This document shows, one piece after another, positions 54,316 through 63,741 of a DNA stretch of 64,000 bases. The stretch is from Anabaena sp. UHCC 0187. GTDB lineage: Bacteria > Cyanobacteriota > Cyanobacteriia > Cyanobacteriales > Nostocaceae. The stretch is from positions 62,001-126,000 of the forward strand of contig NZ_VILB01000007.1 in the NCBI RefSeq assembly GCF_009712035.1. The letters are read 5' to 3'. Within the stretch, counting starts at the first letter, position 1, and each line of letters starts with the position of its first letter. The notes beneath the pieces were generated by a model that was given only the letters and a program-made list of their open reading frames with translations, had not been told where the DNA came from and did no database searches. Both the position numbers and the translations under genes were made by a program.

Positions 54316-55323
54316 TCAAAATATATCCCGGTAAATCACATACATTCCCCCAACATAGAGCGCGACGAGAGTTAATCCATCCCAGGTAATGTACATTCGT
54401 GAACCGCTGACAGCATGATAAATCAGTCCATTAATAGCTACTGAAGTCATAATCATGGCAACAATAGCAGTAAATATATGTATCTGACTGATATTTAACC
54501 AAAGATTACCTTGTAAATAGACCAAATCATAAAAGCCCAAAATTGCTAAATTGGTGATATTAGAACCAAAGATATTGGATACTGCTAAATCAACCGCATT
54601 AAGTCGCACAGCCGCTAGTGATGCTACTACTTCGGGAAGTGAGGTAGCTGTCGCTAAGAGAATTGCACCAATAAAGCTTTGTCCCAATCCAGTTACTGCT
54701 GCAACTCTATCACCTAAAAATGCCAACCAAATACCGAGAATGACAATTATAACTGAGAGGAAAATAAACCTCAGATATGCTTGTTGTGAGGTAATATGTT
54801 GATATTGAAAAGCCTCAATTTCTTCCTCTAGCACTTGTGCGCGTCGTCTCATCTCAAATTGAGCAATCATGCGGGCGCTCAACCAATAGAGCCAGAGTAA
54901 GATGATACTGGGAATACCCACCCATCCTATCGCTAAATTCATTTCTGTTTTGGCTAGGAGTATTCCTAAAGTAGTCACACCTAACATGACACAGCCCAAA
55001 CTAGCGGCTAATCCATGACTAATCTGCGCTCGCTGTAGTACGGGTTCAGGCCCGTTGTAAATATCCAGTAATGCCAAAATGAGCAAATTAAAGAGACAAC
55101 TGCCTAAGATGCCCCCTACAGCTAAGTCTGGAGAGTTAAATATAACTATGGCACTTGTCCCTGTGGCTAGTTCAGGTAAAGATGTGACACCTGCTAACAG
55201 AATTGTACCCACCCAAGTCCGTCCTAATCCGGTTTTTTCTGCCAAAATATCAGCACTTTGGGAAAGCCATGAGCCGATAAAAATTACTAAAGTAAGACAT
55301 ATAATCACTTGGAGAAGTAACAT
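54316..55323 (-). CDS. Cation/calcium exchanger family protein (YrbG-like)
   Basis: A 335-residue CaCA-family antiporter with about ten helices and two alpha-repeats: GTILLAGVTSLPELATGTSA and GAILLATATSLPEVVASLAA followed by NIFGSNITNLAIL. These glutamates bind Ca2+ or Na+. It likely exports Ca2+ or exchanges Na+; ion unknown. Confidence 0.9.
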   Translation of the reverse strand: MLLLQVIICLTLVIFIGSWLSQSADILAEKTGLGRTWVGTILLAGVTSLPELATGTSAIVIFNSPDLAVGGILGSCLFNLLILALLDIYNGPEPVLQRAQISHGLAASLGCVMLGVTTLGILLAKTEMNLAIGWVGIPSIILLWLYWLSARMIAQFEMRRRAQVLEEEIEAFQYQHITSQQAYLRFIFLSVIIVILGIWLAFLGDRVAAVTGLGQSFIGAILLATATSLPEVVASLAAVRLNAVDLAVSNIFGSNITNLAILGFYDLVYLQGNLWLNISQIHIFTAIVAMIMTSVAINGLIYHAVSGSRMYITWDGLTLVALYVGGMYVIYRDIF

Positions 55324-55419
55324 AGTTATTTAGAGGATGTAGGGCTTAATTAAATATTATTAATTGTGCAGGAAAATGGGGGAAAATTTATTATTTATTG
55401 ACTAACTATTTTTGTGATT

Positions 55420-56133
55420 ATGACAGAAATTATCAATCAAAATCTTAACAACAGCTTAATTTCTATTATTATTCCGACTCTCAATGAAGCGGGTAACATT
55501 AGAGAGGCAATTACTAGCAGTCAATTTAGTACCAATGTAGAAATAATTGTTGTTGATGGTGGTTCAACAGATGAAACCTTATTAATAGCCAAATCATTGA
55601 ATGTTCAGGTGATTACTTCTCCTCCTGGACGTGCTAATCAAATGAATGCGGGTGCTATGGCTGCTAGTGGGGAAATTTTGCTGTTTCTGCATGGAGATAC
55701 TCGTTTACCGACTAATTTTGAGCAAATGATTTGCACAACCTTAGCAAAACCGGGAATTGTAGCTGGTGCGTTTGCTTTACGGATAAATGCCCCGAATTGG
55801 GGGTTGCGTTTGGTCGAATTTGGGGTAAAATGGCGATCGCAGCTTTGGCAAATGCCCTATGGTGATCAAGCTATTTTTCTCACCAAAGATGTATTTGGGC
55901 AAGTTGGTAATTTTCCACAAATACCAATTATGGAAGATTTTGAACTGATGAGAAAATTAAAAACTCTGGGAAAAATTTATCTATTACCAACACCCGTAAT
56001 TACTTCACCTCGCAGATGGTTAAAAAAAGGCATTATCCAAACTACTATCTTAAATCAAATTATTGTCATTGCTTATTTACTCGGTATTTCCCCAGATCAA
56101 ATTCGTAATTGGTATTCTCCCCCAAAATTATAG
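55420..56133 (+). CDS. GT2-type glycosyltransferase (TIGR04283 family)
   Basis: About 237 residues: ISIIIPTLNEAGNIREAI, VVDGGSTDETL, LFLHGDTRLP (metal-binding DTR) and GDQAIFL are the GT2 catalytic motifs. TIGR04283 glycosyltransferases are often beside TVP38 and flavoprotein genes, as here. ATG 55420 chosen; GTG 55414 is in frame. It is followed after nine bases by the TVP38 gene. Confidence 0.9.
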   Translation: MTEIINQNLNNSLISIIIPTLNEAGNIREAITSSQFSTNVEIIVVDGGSTDETLLIAKSLNVQVITSPPGRANQMNAGAMAASGEILLFLHGDTRLPTNFEQMICTTLAKPGIVAGAFALRINAPNWGLRLVEFGVKWRSQLWQMPYGDQAIFLTKDVFGQVGNFPQIPIMEDFELMRKLKTLGKIYLLPTPVITSPRRWLKKGIIQTTILNQIIVIAYLLGISPDQIRNWYSPPKL

Positions 56134-56142
56134 ATAATTTTT

Positions 56143-56826
56143 ATGATTATTGCCTTTTTATCAACAATAGATTTCGCTGTAGTCCAGGAATCTATTAACG
56201 TATCTTCTCTGAATCTGCAAGAATTTTTACAGAATACTTTACAATGGACTAATAGCCTCGGTGCTGGAGGAGGAATAGTATTTATTGGTATCTATATTAT
56301 AGCTACTCTAGCTTTTTTACCAGCTTCACTGCTGACATTGGGTGCTGGGGTAATGTTTGGGGTAATTTGGGGTTCTTTATATGTCTTTATTGGTGCTACT
56401 TTGGGGGCTACAGCAGCATTTCTAGTAGGACGTTATTTAGCTAAAGGTTGGGTAAAAGAAAAAATCTCTAGTTACAAAAAATTTGCCACTATTGATAAAG
56501 CAGTTAGCAAAGAAGGATTAAAAATTGTTTTATTAATTCGGCTTTCTCCCCTCTTTCCTTTTAACTTATTAAACTATGCTTTAGGAATTACTAGCGTTTC
56601 TTTCTCAGACTATTTTATTGGTTCAGTGGGGATGATTCCGGGGACAATTATGTATGTTTATCTGGGATCTTTAGCAGGAGATATAGCCTTAATTGGTAGT
56701 AAAAATCAACCTGAAAACATCATCCTCCATTGGATAATTCAAATTATTGGGTTGATAGCGACAATTGCTGTTACAGTTTATGTCACGAAGATAGCTAAGA
56801 AAGCTTTAGAAGATGAAAACTTATAA
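56143..56826 (+). CDS. TVP38/TMEM64 (VTT/DedA-like) membrane protein
   Basis: A 227-residue protein with five to six helices and the VTT core: FLPASLLTLGAGVMFGVIWG, ATLGATAAFLVGRYLA and RLSPLFPFNLLNYALGIT. Related proteins act as lipid scramblases or flippases for undecaprenyl-phosphate or phospholipids; its exact role is unknown. Part of an apparent three-gene set with the glycosyltransferase and the flavoprotein. Confidence 0.9.
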   Translation: MIIAFLSTIDFAVVQESINVSSLNLQEFLQNTLQWTNSLGAGGGIVFIGIYIIATLAFLPASLLTLGAGVMFGVIWGSLYVFIGATLGATAAFLVGRYLAKGWVKEKISSYKKFATIDKAVSKEGLKIVLLIRLSPLFPFNLLNYALGITSVSFSDYFIGSVGMIPGTIMYVYLGSLAGDIALIGSKNQPENIILHWIIQIIGLIATIAVTVYVTKIAKKALEDENL

Positions 56827-56968
56827 AATTTTTTGTTTTTTATTTTTCGATAATTTTAGTGATTTTGTTAAATATAAAACCGACATTTTTTTGATTATCA
56901 TGTATTTATAAATAAAGATCACATAATCAAAAATATACTTCATACTGGAAAATATAGAGGTAATACTA

Positions 56969-58516
56969 ATGTCAACTTCAGAGTCTCCAAGAGTTACAAT
57001 CCGACCTATGGATGAGTATAATCAAAAACTACTCAAAAATGTGCATCCAGATAATTGGGTAAATCCCCAAGCGGCTGATTGTTATGATTTGGTAGTAATT
57101 GGTGGCGGAACTGCGGGATTAGTTGTAGCTGCGGGGGCTGCGGGTTTGAATTTAGGTTTAAAAGTAGCATTAATTGAAAAAAATCTCATGGGAGGAGATT
57201 GTTTAAATTTTGGTTGTATTCCTTCTAAATGTTTAATTCGTTCTTCCCGTGTGGTAGAAGAAATCAGGAAAGCTAAGGATTTAGGGATTAATGTTTCCCA
57301 GAAATTTGATGTAGATTTTGCCACAGTTATGGGGAGAATGAGACGCATTCGGGCGAGTATTAGTCATCATGATTCTGTAGAAAGATTTAAAAGTTTAGGA
57401 ATTGATGTTTTTTTAGGTGATGGTAAATTTACCAAGAATAATACTGTAGAAGTTACCAATCAAACCTTAAAGTTTAAAAAAGCTGTCATTGCTACGGGTG
57501 CTAGGGCTGTGAAACCGAAAATTAGGGGAATTGAAGCAGCGGGTTATTTAACTAATGAAACTGTTTTTTCTCTGACTCAAAAACCGGAAAAATTAGCAAT
57601 AATTGGTGGTGGTCCGGTTGGCTGTGAATTAGCACAAACATTTCAGCGTTTGGGTTGTCAGGTGACATTATTTCATCGGGGTTCACATATTTTAAATCAG
57701 GAAGATACAGAAGCAGCGGAAATTCTCCAAAAAGTTTTAATTGATGAAGGGATTCGTTTAGTATTAAATTGTCAGTTAGAAGAAGTCGTCACAGTTACGG
57801 AAGGAAAACGATTATATTTTTCTGTAAATAGTGAACGAGATTCGGTGACAGTTGATGAAATTTTAGTTGGTGCGGGACGTGCGCCAAATGTAGAAAATTT
57901 GAATTTAGAGGCAGTGGGTGTAGAATATGATCAGACTTTGGGTGTAAAAGTGAATGATTATTTGCAAACCACAAATCCCAAAATTTACGCCGCTGGTGAT
58001 ATCTGCATGAATTGGAAATTCACTCACGCGGCAGATGCGGCAGCACGAATTGTGATTAAAAATACCCTCTTTTCGCCCTTTGCTTGGGGACGATCTAAAC
58101 TCAGTAGTTTGGTAATGCCTTGGGTGACATATACCAGCCCGGAAATTGCTCATGTGGGGATGTATGCAAATGAGGCGGAAAAATTAGGTATAGAAATAGA
58201 AACTATTAAGATTCCTTTTCAAAGTATAGACCGAGCGATCGCCGATCATGAAGAATCCGGTTTTTTAAAGATTCATCACAAAAAAGGATCAGATCAAATC
58301 CTGGGTGCAACCATAGTTGCTAATCATGCAGGGGAGATGATTTCAGAAATTACCACAGCTATAGTTCATCAAATTGGTTTGAGTAAACTCAGTAGTGTAA
58401 TTCATCCTTACCCCACCCAAGCAGAAGCAATTAAAAAAGCCGCAGACGCTTACCGCAAGACCCTACTCACACCAAAAACTAAGCAATTATTGGGATTTTT
58501 AACCAAGTTTTCTTAA
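56969..58516 (+). CDS. Mercuric-reductase-like FAD-dependent disulfide oxidoreductase
   Basis: A 515-residue protein of the pyridine-nucleotide disulfide reductase family: FAD motif VVIGGGTAGLVVAAGAAG, redox-active GGDCLNFGCIPSKCL, NAD(P)H motif IIGGGPVGCELAQTF, FAD motif IYAAGDIC, and a dimerisation domain with HPYPTQAEA. The C-terminal vicinal cysteines of true MerA and its N-terminal HMA domain are absent, so Hg(II) reduction is unlikely; the physiological substrate is unknown. Confidence 0.9.
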   Translation: MSTSESPRVTIRPMDEYNQKLLKNVHPDNWVNPQAADCYDLVVIGGGTAGLVVAAGAAGLNLGLKVALIEKNLMGGDCLNFGCIPSKCLIRSSRVVEEIRKAKDLGINVSQKFDVDFATVMGRMRRIRASISHHDSVERFKSLGIDVFLGDGKFTKNNTVEVTNQTLKFKKAVIATGARAVKPKIRGIEAAGYLTNETVFSLTQKPEKLAIIGGGPVGCELAQTFQRLGCQVTLFHRGSHILNQEDTEAAEILQKVLIDEGIRLVLNCQLEEVVTVTEGKRLYFSVNSERDSVTVDEILVGAGRAPNVENLNLEAVGVEYDQTLGVKVNDYLQTTNPKIYAAGDICMNWKFTHAADAAARIVIKNTLFSPFAWGRSKLSSLVMPWVTYTSPEIAHVGMYANEAEKLGIEIETIKIPFQSIDRAIADHEESGFLKIHHKKGSDQILGATIVANHAGEMISEITTAIVHQIGLSKLSSVIHPYPTQAEAIKKAADAYRKTLLTPKTKQLLGFLTKFS

Positions 58517-58523
58517 TTAAGGC

Positions 58524-58557
<34 letters not shown>

Positions 58558-58723
58558 GAAGAATTAGAAGAAGAGAAGAATAGTCTTGAATCTGGTCAAG
58601 TGATAGGTTTTTGCTAATTTCAACCCTTATTCCTTGCACCTGATTCACCTTTTTCACATTCAAACTCTTGATATATCTAAGTTTTAGCTTTATTCAGCAA
58701 GCCCTACTGATCTTGCCATTAAA

Positions 58724-61700
58724 TTAGGTTTCTTGTAATTTTCTGGCAGCTAAATATTGATACATTTGCCAACGGGTATTAACATCCCCTTGCGCTTCTT
58801 GTAAAAGTTCTTTAGCCGTTTCTGGGTTGATTTTGGTTAACATTTTGAAACGGTTTTCCATATACATGGAATTTTCTATGGGGATACGAGGGGTGCGGGA
58901 ATCGAGTTGTAAGGGGTTTTCTCCCTGTTGTAACCTGTCGGGGTGATAACGATATAATAACCAGCGTCCAGAGTCTACAGCGGCTTTTTGGTTTTGCATA
59001 GCTGTACTCATATTGATACCATGAGCAATACAATGACTGTAGGCAATAATTAATGATGGCCCGTCGTAAGCTTCAGCTTCTAGGAAAGTTTTGAGGGTTT
59101 GTTCATCTCTCGCGCCCATTGCTACACTGGCAACATAAACGTTACCGTAAGTCATAGCAATTAAACCCAAATCTTTTTTAGCTGCGGGTTTACCACCGGC
59201 GGCAAATTTTGCCACTGCACCTTTAGGAGTAGATTTAGACATTTGACCACCAGTATTAGAATAAACTTCTGTATCTAATACGAGAATATTCACGTTGCGG
59301 CCACTAGCAATGACATGATCTAAACCACCGTAACCAATATCATAAGCCCAACCGTCTCCACCAATTATCCACACACTTTTTTTCACCAAATAATCAGCAA
59401 GAGATTGGAGATTTTTGAACGCAGATAAACGCTGATTAACGCTGATATTATCCTCTTCTATCTGCGTTAATTTGCGTTCATCTGCGGTAATAATTTCTTC
59501 TAATTTTTGTTTGAGAATTACCACCCGTTCTCGTTGTTCATAAATATCAGATTCGTCTTTTTGTTCAGCGTTGAGGATATCTGTAACTAGGGTTTCTCCT
59601 ATTTCTGGTGCAAGTTGCTGGAGTAAATAAGCGGCAAATTCTGCTTGTTTATCTATGGAAACGCGAAAACCTAAACCAAATTCGGCGTTATCTTCAAATA
59701 GACTATTAGACCATGCTGGCCCCCTACCTGCGGCGTTTTTTGTCCAAGGTGTGGTGGGTAAATTACCACCATAGATAGATGAACAACCTGTGGCATTGGC
59801 GACGATCATGCGATCGCCAAATAATTGTGTTACTAACTTAATATAGGGTGTTTCTCCACATCCAGCACAAGCACCGGAAAACTCAAACAACGGTTCTTGC
59901 ATTTGTTGTTGATTAATATGATGCAATTTCAAAGTTTGTCTATCTGGGTTAGGAAGATTTAAGAAGAAATCCCAATTTTCTCGTTCTTGTTCTCGCAATG
60001 GTCTTTGTGCTGCCATATTAATGGCTTTTTTGCGAGGTTCGGCTTTATTTTTTGCGGGACAAACATCAACACAAATACCACAACCTGTACAGTCTTCTGC
60101 GGCTACTTGAATAGTAAACTTTAAATCATGCCAATCATGTTCTTTAGCATTGGCACTTTTGAAAGTTGTCGGGGCATTTTCTAATTGTTCTGGTGCATAT
60201 ACTTTAGCACGAATGACACTATGAGGACACACCATCACACATTTACCACATTGAATACAAACGTCGGCATCCCAAACCGGAATTTCCTCAGCAATATTGC
60301 GTTTTTCCCATTTAGATGTTCCCGTCGGATAAGTACCATCTATTGGTAATGCACTCACAGGTAAATCATCACCTTCACGGGCGATCATTTTACCTAATAC
60401 CTCACGCACAAATGCAGGTGCAGTATCGAGAAATAGGGGTTGGGGAGTGGGGATTGGGGACTGGGTGGTTTTTTCTGTAAGGTTAATTTCATAGAGGTTT
60501 TCCAAGGTTTTATCAACTGCTTGGATATTCATTTGGACGATTTCTTCCCCTTTTTTACCGTAGGTTTTACGAATAGATTTTTTAATTTGGGCTATTGCTT
60601 CTGCTTTTGGTAAAACACCGGAAACAGCAAAGAAACAAACCTGCATAACTGTGTTAATATGTCCACCCATTCCGGCTTCACGGGAGACTTTGTAGGCATT
60701 AATGACATAGAATTTGAGATTTTTAGTAATTATCTCTGTTTGCATTTTTGCAGGTAATTTATCCCAAATTTCATCTTTGTTATAGGGCGAATTTAGTAAG
60801 AATGTGCCACCAGGAATAATATCTTTTAACATTGGGAATTTTTCCACAAAATCCCATTGATGACAAGCAACAAAATTAGCTTTAGTAATTAAATAGGTAG
60901 AACGGATTGGTTGAGAACCAAAACGCAAATGAGAAACAGTTACAGAACCAGACTTTTTAGAATCATAAACAAAATAACCTTGGGCATAATTATCTGTTTC
61001 TTCCCCAATAATTTTGATAGAATTTTTATTTGCCCCCACTGTACCATCTGCACCCAAACCGTAGAAAATTGCCCTCACTATATTATCTGCTTCAATATTA
61101 AATTCGGGATTATATGCTAAACTGGTATGAGTAACATCATCGTTAATGCCGATGGTAAAATGATTTTTTGGTGTTTCCATAACCAAATTATCAAATACTG
61201 CTTTTACCATTGCTGGTGTAAATTCTTTAGAGGATAACCCATATCGTCCCCCCACAACTTTAATGTTGTGAATGTGGTTTTCTGCCAAAGCTGTAACTAC
61301 ATCTATATATAGTGGTTCACCAATTGCCCCTGGTTCTTTTGTTCTATCTAAAACGGCGATACTGCGGGTGGTTTTAGGGAGAGAATTAATAAATCTTTGG
61401 GTATCAAAGGGACGATATAATCTAACTTTGATCACTCCGACTTTTTCCCCTTGTTGATTGAGATAATCTACGGTTTCATGAACTGTTTCACACCCAGAAC
61501 CCATGAGGATAATGATTTTTTCTGCTTCTGGATGTCCATGATAATCAAATAATCTATATTCTCTCCCCGTCATTGCGGCAAATTCATCCATTACCTGTTG
61601 AGTAATATCTGGACAAGCGAGATAAAAAGAATTGACTGTTTCCCTAGCTTGAAAATAAACATCAGGATTTTGGGCTGTTCCTCGTAATACCGGGTTATCA

Positions 61701-62332
61701 GGTGTTAAAGCCCGGGAACGATGGGCAATTACTAACTCTAAAGGAATAAATTTTTGTAAGTCTTCGGTTGTTAATATTTCTACTTTATCTACCTCATGGG
61801 AGGTGCGAAAACCATCAAAAAAGTGTAAGTAAGGGATGCGAGATGTTAAAGTTGCTTTTGTGGAAATCAGGGCAAAATCATGGGCTTCTTGCACAGAAGC
61901 AGCGCACAACATGGCAAAACCGGTAGTTCTTGCAGCCATGACATCACTATGATCTCCGAAAATGGAGAGGGCTTGGGCTGCCAGCGATCGCGCCGCAATA
62001 TGAAATACTGTAGGTGTAAGTTCACCCGCAATTTTGTACATATTTGGCAACATTAACATCAATCCCTGAGATGCGGTAAATGTGGTTGTCAGTGAACCAG
62101 TTTGTAAAGCCCCATGTATAGCCCCCGCAACCCCTGCTTCACTCTGTAGCTGCACCACCGAGGGAACAGTACCCCAGATATTAGGTTTATTTTCACTCAT
62201 CCAAGCATCAGACCATTCAGCCATGGGTGAAGATGGTGTAATGGGATAAATAGCAATCACCTCGTTTAGTTGGTAGACGACTTTAGCAACAGCTTCATTA
62301 CCGTCTATGGTTGCAAAGTTTTTAGTTGTCAT
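58724..62332 (-). CDS. nifJ: Pyruvate:ferredoxin (flavodoxin) oxidoreductase, copy 2
   Basis: A 1202-residue PFOR, paralogue of 20471-24034, with the same domain order: YPITPSSPMAEWSD, two 4Fe-4S motifs (CIQCGKCVMVCPH, CTGCGICVDVCP), GACAGCGETPY and GGDGWAYDIGYGGLDHV. ATG 62332 begins MTTKNFATIDG like copy 1; the frame to 62389 is unlikely. Residues about 621-632 (PIPTPQPLF) come from G-rich repeat DNA (60435-60468), and about 947-971 (KLTQIEEDNISVNQRLSAF) from a longer copy of the same palindromic repeat that lies in copy 1. Confidence 0.95.
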   Translation of the reverse strand: MTTKNFATIDGNEAVAKVVYQLNEVIAIYPITPSSPMAEWSDAWMSENKPNIWGTVPSVVQLQSEAGVAGAIHGALQTGSLTTTFTASQGLMLMLPNMYKIAGELTPTVFHIAARSLAAQALSIFGDHSDVMAARTTGFAMLCAASVQEAHDFALISTKATLTSRIPYLHFFDGFRTSHEVDKVEILTTEDLQKFIPLELVIAHRSRALTPDNPVLRGTAQNPDVYFQARETVNSFYLACPDITQQVMDEFAAMTGREYRLFDYHGHPEAEKIIILMGSGCETVHETVDYLNQQGEKVGVIKVRLYRPFDTQRFINSLPKTTRSIAVLDRTKEPGAIGEPLYIDVVTALAENHIHNIKVVGGRYGLSSKEFTPAMVKAVFDNLVMETPKNHFTIGINDDVTHTSLAYNPEFNIEADNIVRAIFYGLGADGTVGANKNSIKIIGEETDNYAQGYFVYDSKKSGSVTVSHLRFGSQPIRSTYLITKANFVACHQWDFVEKFPMLKDIIPGGTFLLNSPYNKDEIWDKLPAKMQTEIITKNLKFYVINAYKVSREAGMGGHINTVMQVCFFAVSGVLPKAEAIAQIKKSIRKTYGKKGEEIVQMNIQAVDKTLENLYEINLTEKTTQSPIPTPQPLFLDTAPAFVREVLGKMIAREGDDLPVSALPIDGTYPTGTSKWEKRNIAEEIPVWDADVCIQCGKCVMVCPHSVIRAKVYAPEQLENAPTTFKSANAKEHDWHDLKFTIQVAAEDCTGCGICVDVCPAKNKAEPRKKAINMAAQRPLREQERENWDFFLNLPNPDRQTLKLHHINQQQMQEPLFEFSGACAGCGETPYIKLVTQLFGDRMIVANATGCSSIYGGNLPTTPWTKNAAGRGPAWSNSLFEDNAEFGLGFRVSIDKQAEFAAYLLQQLAPEIGETLVTDILNAEQKDESDIYEQRERVVILKQKLEEIITADERKLTQIEEDNISVNQRLSAFKNLQSLADYLVKKSVWIIGGDGWAYDIGYGGLDHVIASGRNVNILVLDTEVYSNTGGQMSKSTPKGAVAKFAAGGKPAAKKDLGLIAMTYGNVYVASVAMGARDEQTLKTFLEAEAYDGPSLIIAYSHCIAHGINMSTAMQNQKAAVDSGRWLLYRYHPDRLQQGENPLQLDSRTPRIPIENSMYMENRFKMLTKINPETAKELLQEAQGDVNTRWQMYQYLAARKLQET

Positions 62333-62629
62333 CTTTTTTTTACCTTGAAAAACTACTCGATTTTGGGCCCTGCGTAAGCGTTTTCTCAATCCGCCACTTT
62401 CTATTTTTAACTTAAAACAAAAGTTTGAGGAACTTATGAGGAAAACTCAGCACTTAGGAATAGCTAAAAAATAAATTACCCCAGATACTAAAATTAGCAT
62501 GAGGGGTGAATGGAAATAAAATCCCAAATTATTCTGGTGGGAGGGAAGAATTTGCGGCTGAGTTATTCTACCTTTTGGCGTGGTTAGTAATTGAGATGAA
62601 TCTCTGCAATTAGGACTATTGACAGAGGT

Positions 62630-62878
62630 TTAAGTATCTGATTGTGTTTTTTGTTTGCTAGATGTTGTCGGTGTGACAACTTTACGGTTTTCTTTAATTA
62701 AGCGGCTGTAAGTCCGTTGGGGAATATAGTGAATGGGGTTGTAATCAATACAACGTAAAATTAGCACACAAGCCCAAGAATAACGACCATCAGCAATAGC
62801 TTCAATGATATTATTGAACTGTTCAGGAGTGATAACACTATGAAAATCATTCTGAGAGGAAGAAGCTTGATAATTCAT
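62630..62878 (-). CDS. HetP-family protein, 82 aa
   Basis: The core ITPEQFNNIIEAIADGRYSW, ACVLILRCIDYNPIHYIP and QRTYSRLIKEN match HetP, which commits cells to heterocyst differentiation, and its paralogues. The protein is only 82 residues, so it resembles the short HetP homologues rather than HetP itself (about 150). Genomes with this family are almost always heterocyst-formers. No HetR-type operator was recognised upstream. Confidence 0.85.
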   Translation of the reverse strand: MNYQASSSQNDFHSVITPEQFNNIIEAIADGRYSWACVLILRCIDYNPIHYIPQRTYSRLIKENRKVVTPTTSSKQKTQSDT

Positions 62879-63459
62879 GACTAACCCTGATCTAATCTTG
62901 TAGGATTGAAAGTTAATAAGTTATCAAAATTCAGAATTTATAATCTTTTTAGTCGAAACCAATGAGTCTTTTCTAGTCAAACCTGGAAGTTTTGATCCTG
63001 ATGTGACAAGCCTTCTAACTCTTAATTTCTGATTCTTAACTTCTGAATTATTGGCAGAATTAATGAGACATCTATCATGTCGTGGTGTGATTTACAAAGG
63101 ATTTTATTCTCTTGGTAAATAACCTTGGTATCTAAGTTTGAGTATAGCGATAAATTTTCGATTAAATATCAACATCGTTTGTGGTTATGAGAGAGTTTTA
63201 TTAATTTTCTGTGAGGTTTGATTCACAGCGGTATTTATTCTGTCAGCAACATATCTGTGAAGTAATCGGTAGCTTTGTCATTTTTATATCCCATTGGCAA
63301 TTGTGAATCTGAATAGATGGGGTTTGAGCATTTTTGAGTGTATAAATTGGTGATTTACTAAGCACATTACCCTTGTGCTAGGACAAAACATAGGCAAATG
63401 CCTGGTATTTTCATGGCTAAGTTTGTGGTTAATAAAAAATAGGAACTACAGATATTTGT
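62879..63459. other. AT-rich non-coding region upstream of the HetP-like gene
   Basis: No ORF of note on either strand. Contains promoter-like AT-rich stretches, but no operator that I can defend. Confidence 0.4.
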
Positions 63460-63540
63460 ATTGTGACAGTATTTAAATAGTCATACAACATTTGCTTCCT
63501 TCCTATCTAGAGTTTTGTAAATACCCCTTGTGACACTATT
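63460..63540 (-). repeat. Inverted pair of partial 36-bp repeats (left arm)
   Basis: TTGTGACAGTATTTAAATAG-TCA (63461-63483) and TTGTAAATACCCCTTGTGAC-ACTAT (63515-63539) are reverse complements of the two ends of the 36-base unit at 63639. They are 31 bases apart, the same spacing as in the right arm. Confidence 0.75.
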
Positions 63541-63572
63541 ATATGCAGAATACTATGTTTTCATTAACTGGT

Positions 63573-63589
63573 AAGCCAAATTGGCACTT
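63573..63589. repeat. Short palindromic repeat AAGCCAAATTGGCACTT, with a second copy at 63975-63991
   Basis: AAGCCAAATTGGCACTT here and AAGCCAACTTGGCAGTT near the window end differ at two positions; each can form a GCCAA/TTGGC stem. Purpose unknown. Confidence 0.5.
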
Positions 63590-63638
63590 TGTTTATCTAG
63601 ATATTACATATAATGTCCTGGGGAAATTCAGTATTAAA

Positions 63639-63741
63639 TGACTATTTAAATACTGTCACAAGGGGTATTTACAATTTTACAAGCAAGAGGTACTTCAATC
63701 TTGTATGACTATTTAGATAGTGTCACAAGGGGTATTTACAA
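63639..63741 (+). repeat. Direct pair of 36-bp repeats (right arm)
   Basis: Two units, 63639-63674 and 63706-63741, each beginning TGACTATTTA and ending CACAAGGGGTATTTACAA. They differ only in the middle (AATACT versus GATAGT), separated by 31 bases. Together with the left arm they form a large interrupted inverted repeat around 63541-63638. Confidence 0.85.

Noticed and set aside
56969-58516. True mercuric reductase
   Set aside because: The HMA domain and the C-terminal vicinal cysteines of MerA are missing, and no mer genes are nearby.
62333-62389. Longer N-terminus for the second NifJ
   Set aside because: The added MRKRLRRAQ stretch is absent from the paralogue and lies before the shared MT.K..ATIDG start; the apparent basic leader is probably non-coding.
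63639-63741. A CRISPR array
   Set aside because: Repeat length (36) and spacer length (31) fit, but there are only two direct units, the repeat looks unlike known cyanobacterial CRISPR repeats, an inverted pair lies next to it, and no cas gene is present. Kept as an unexplained repeat.
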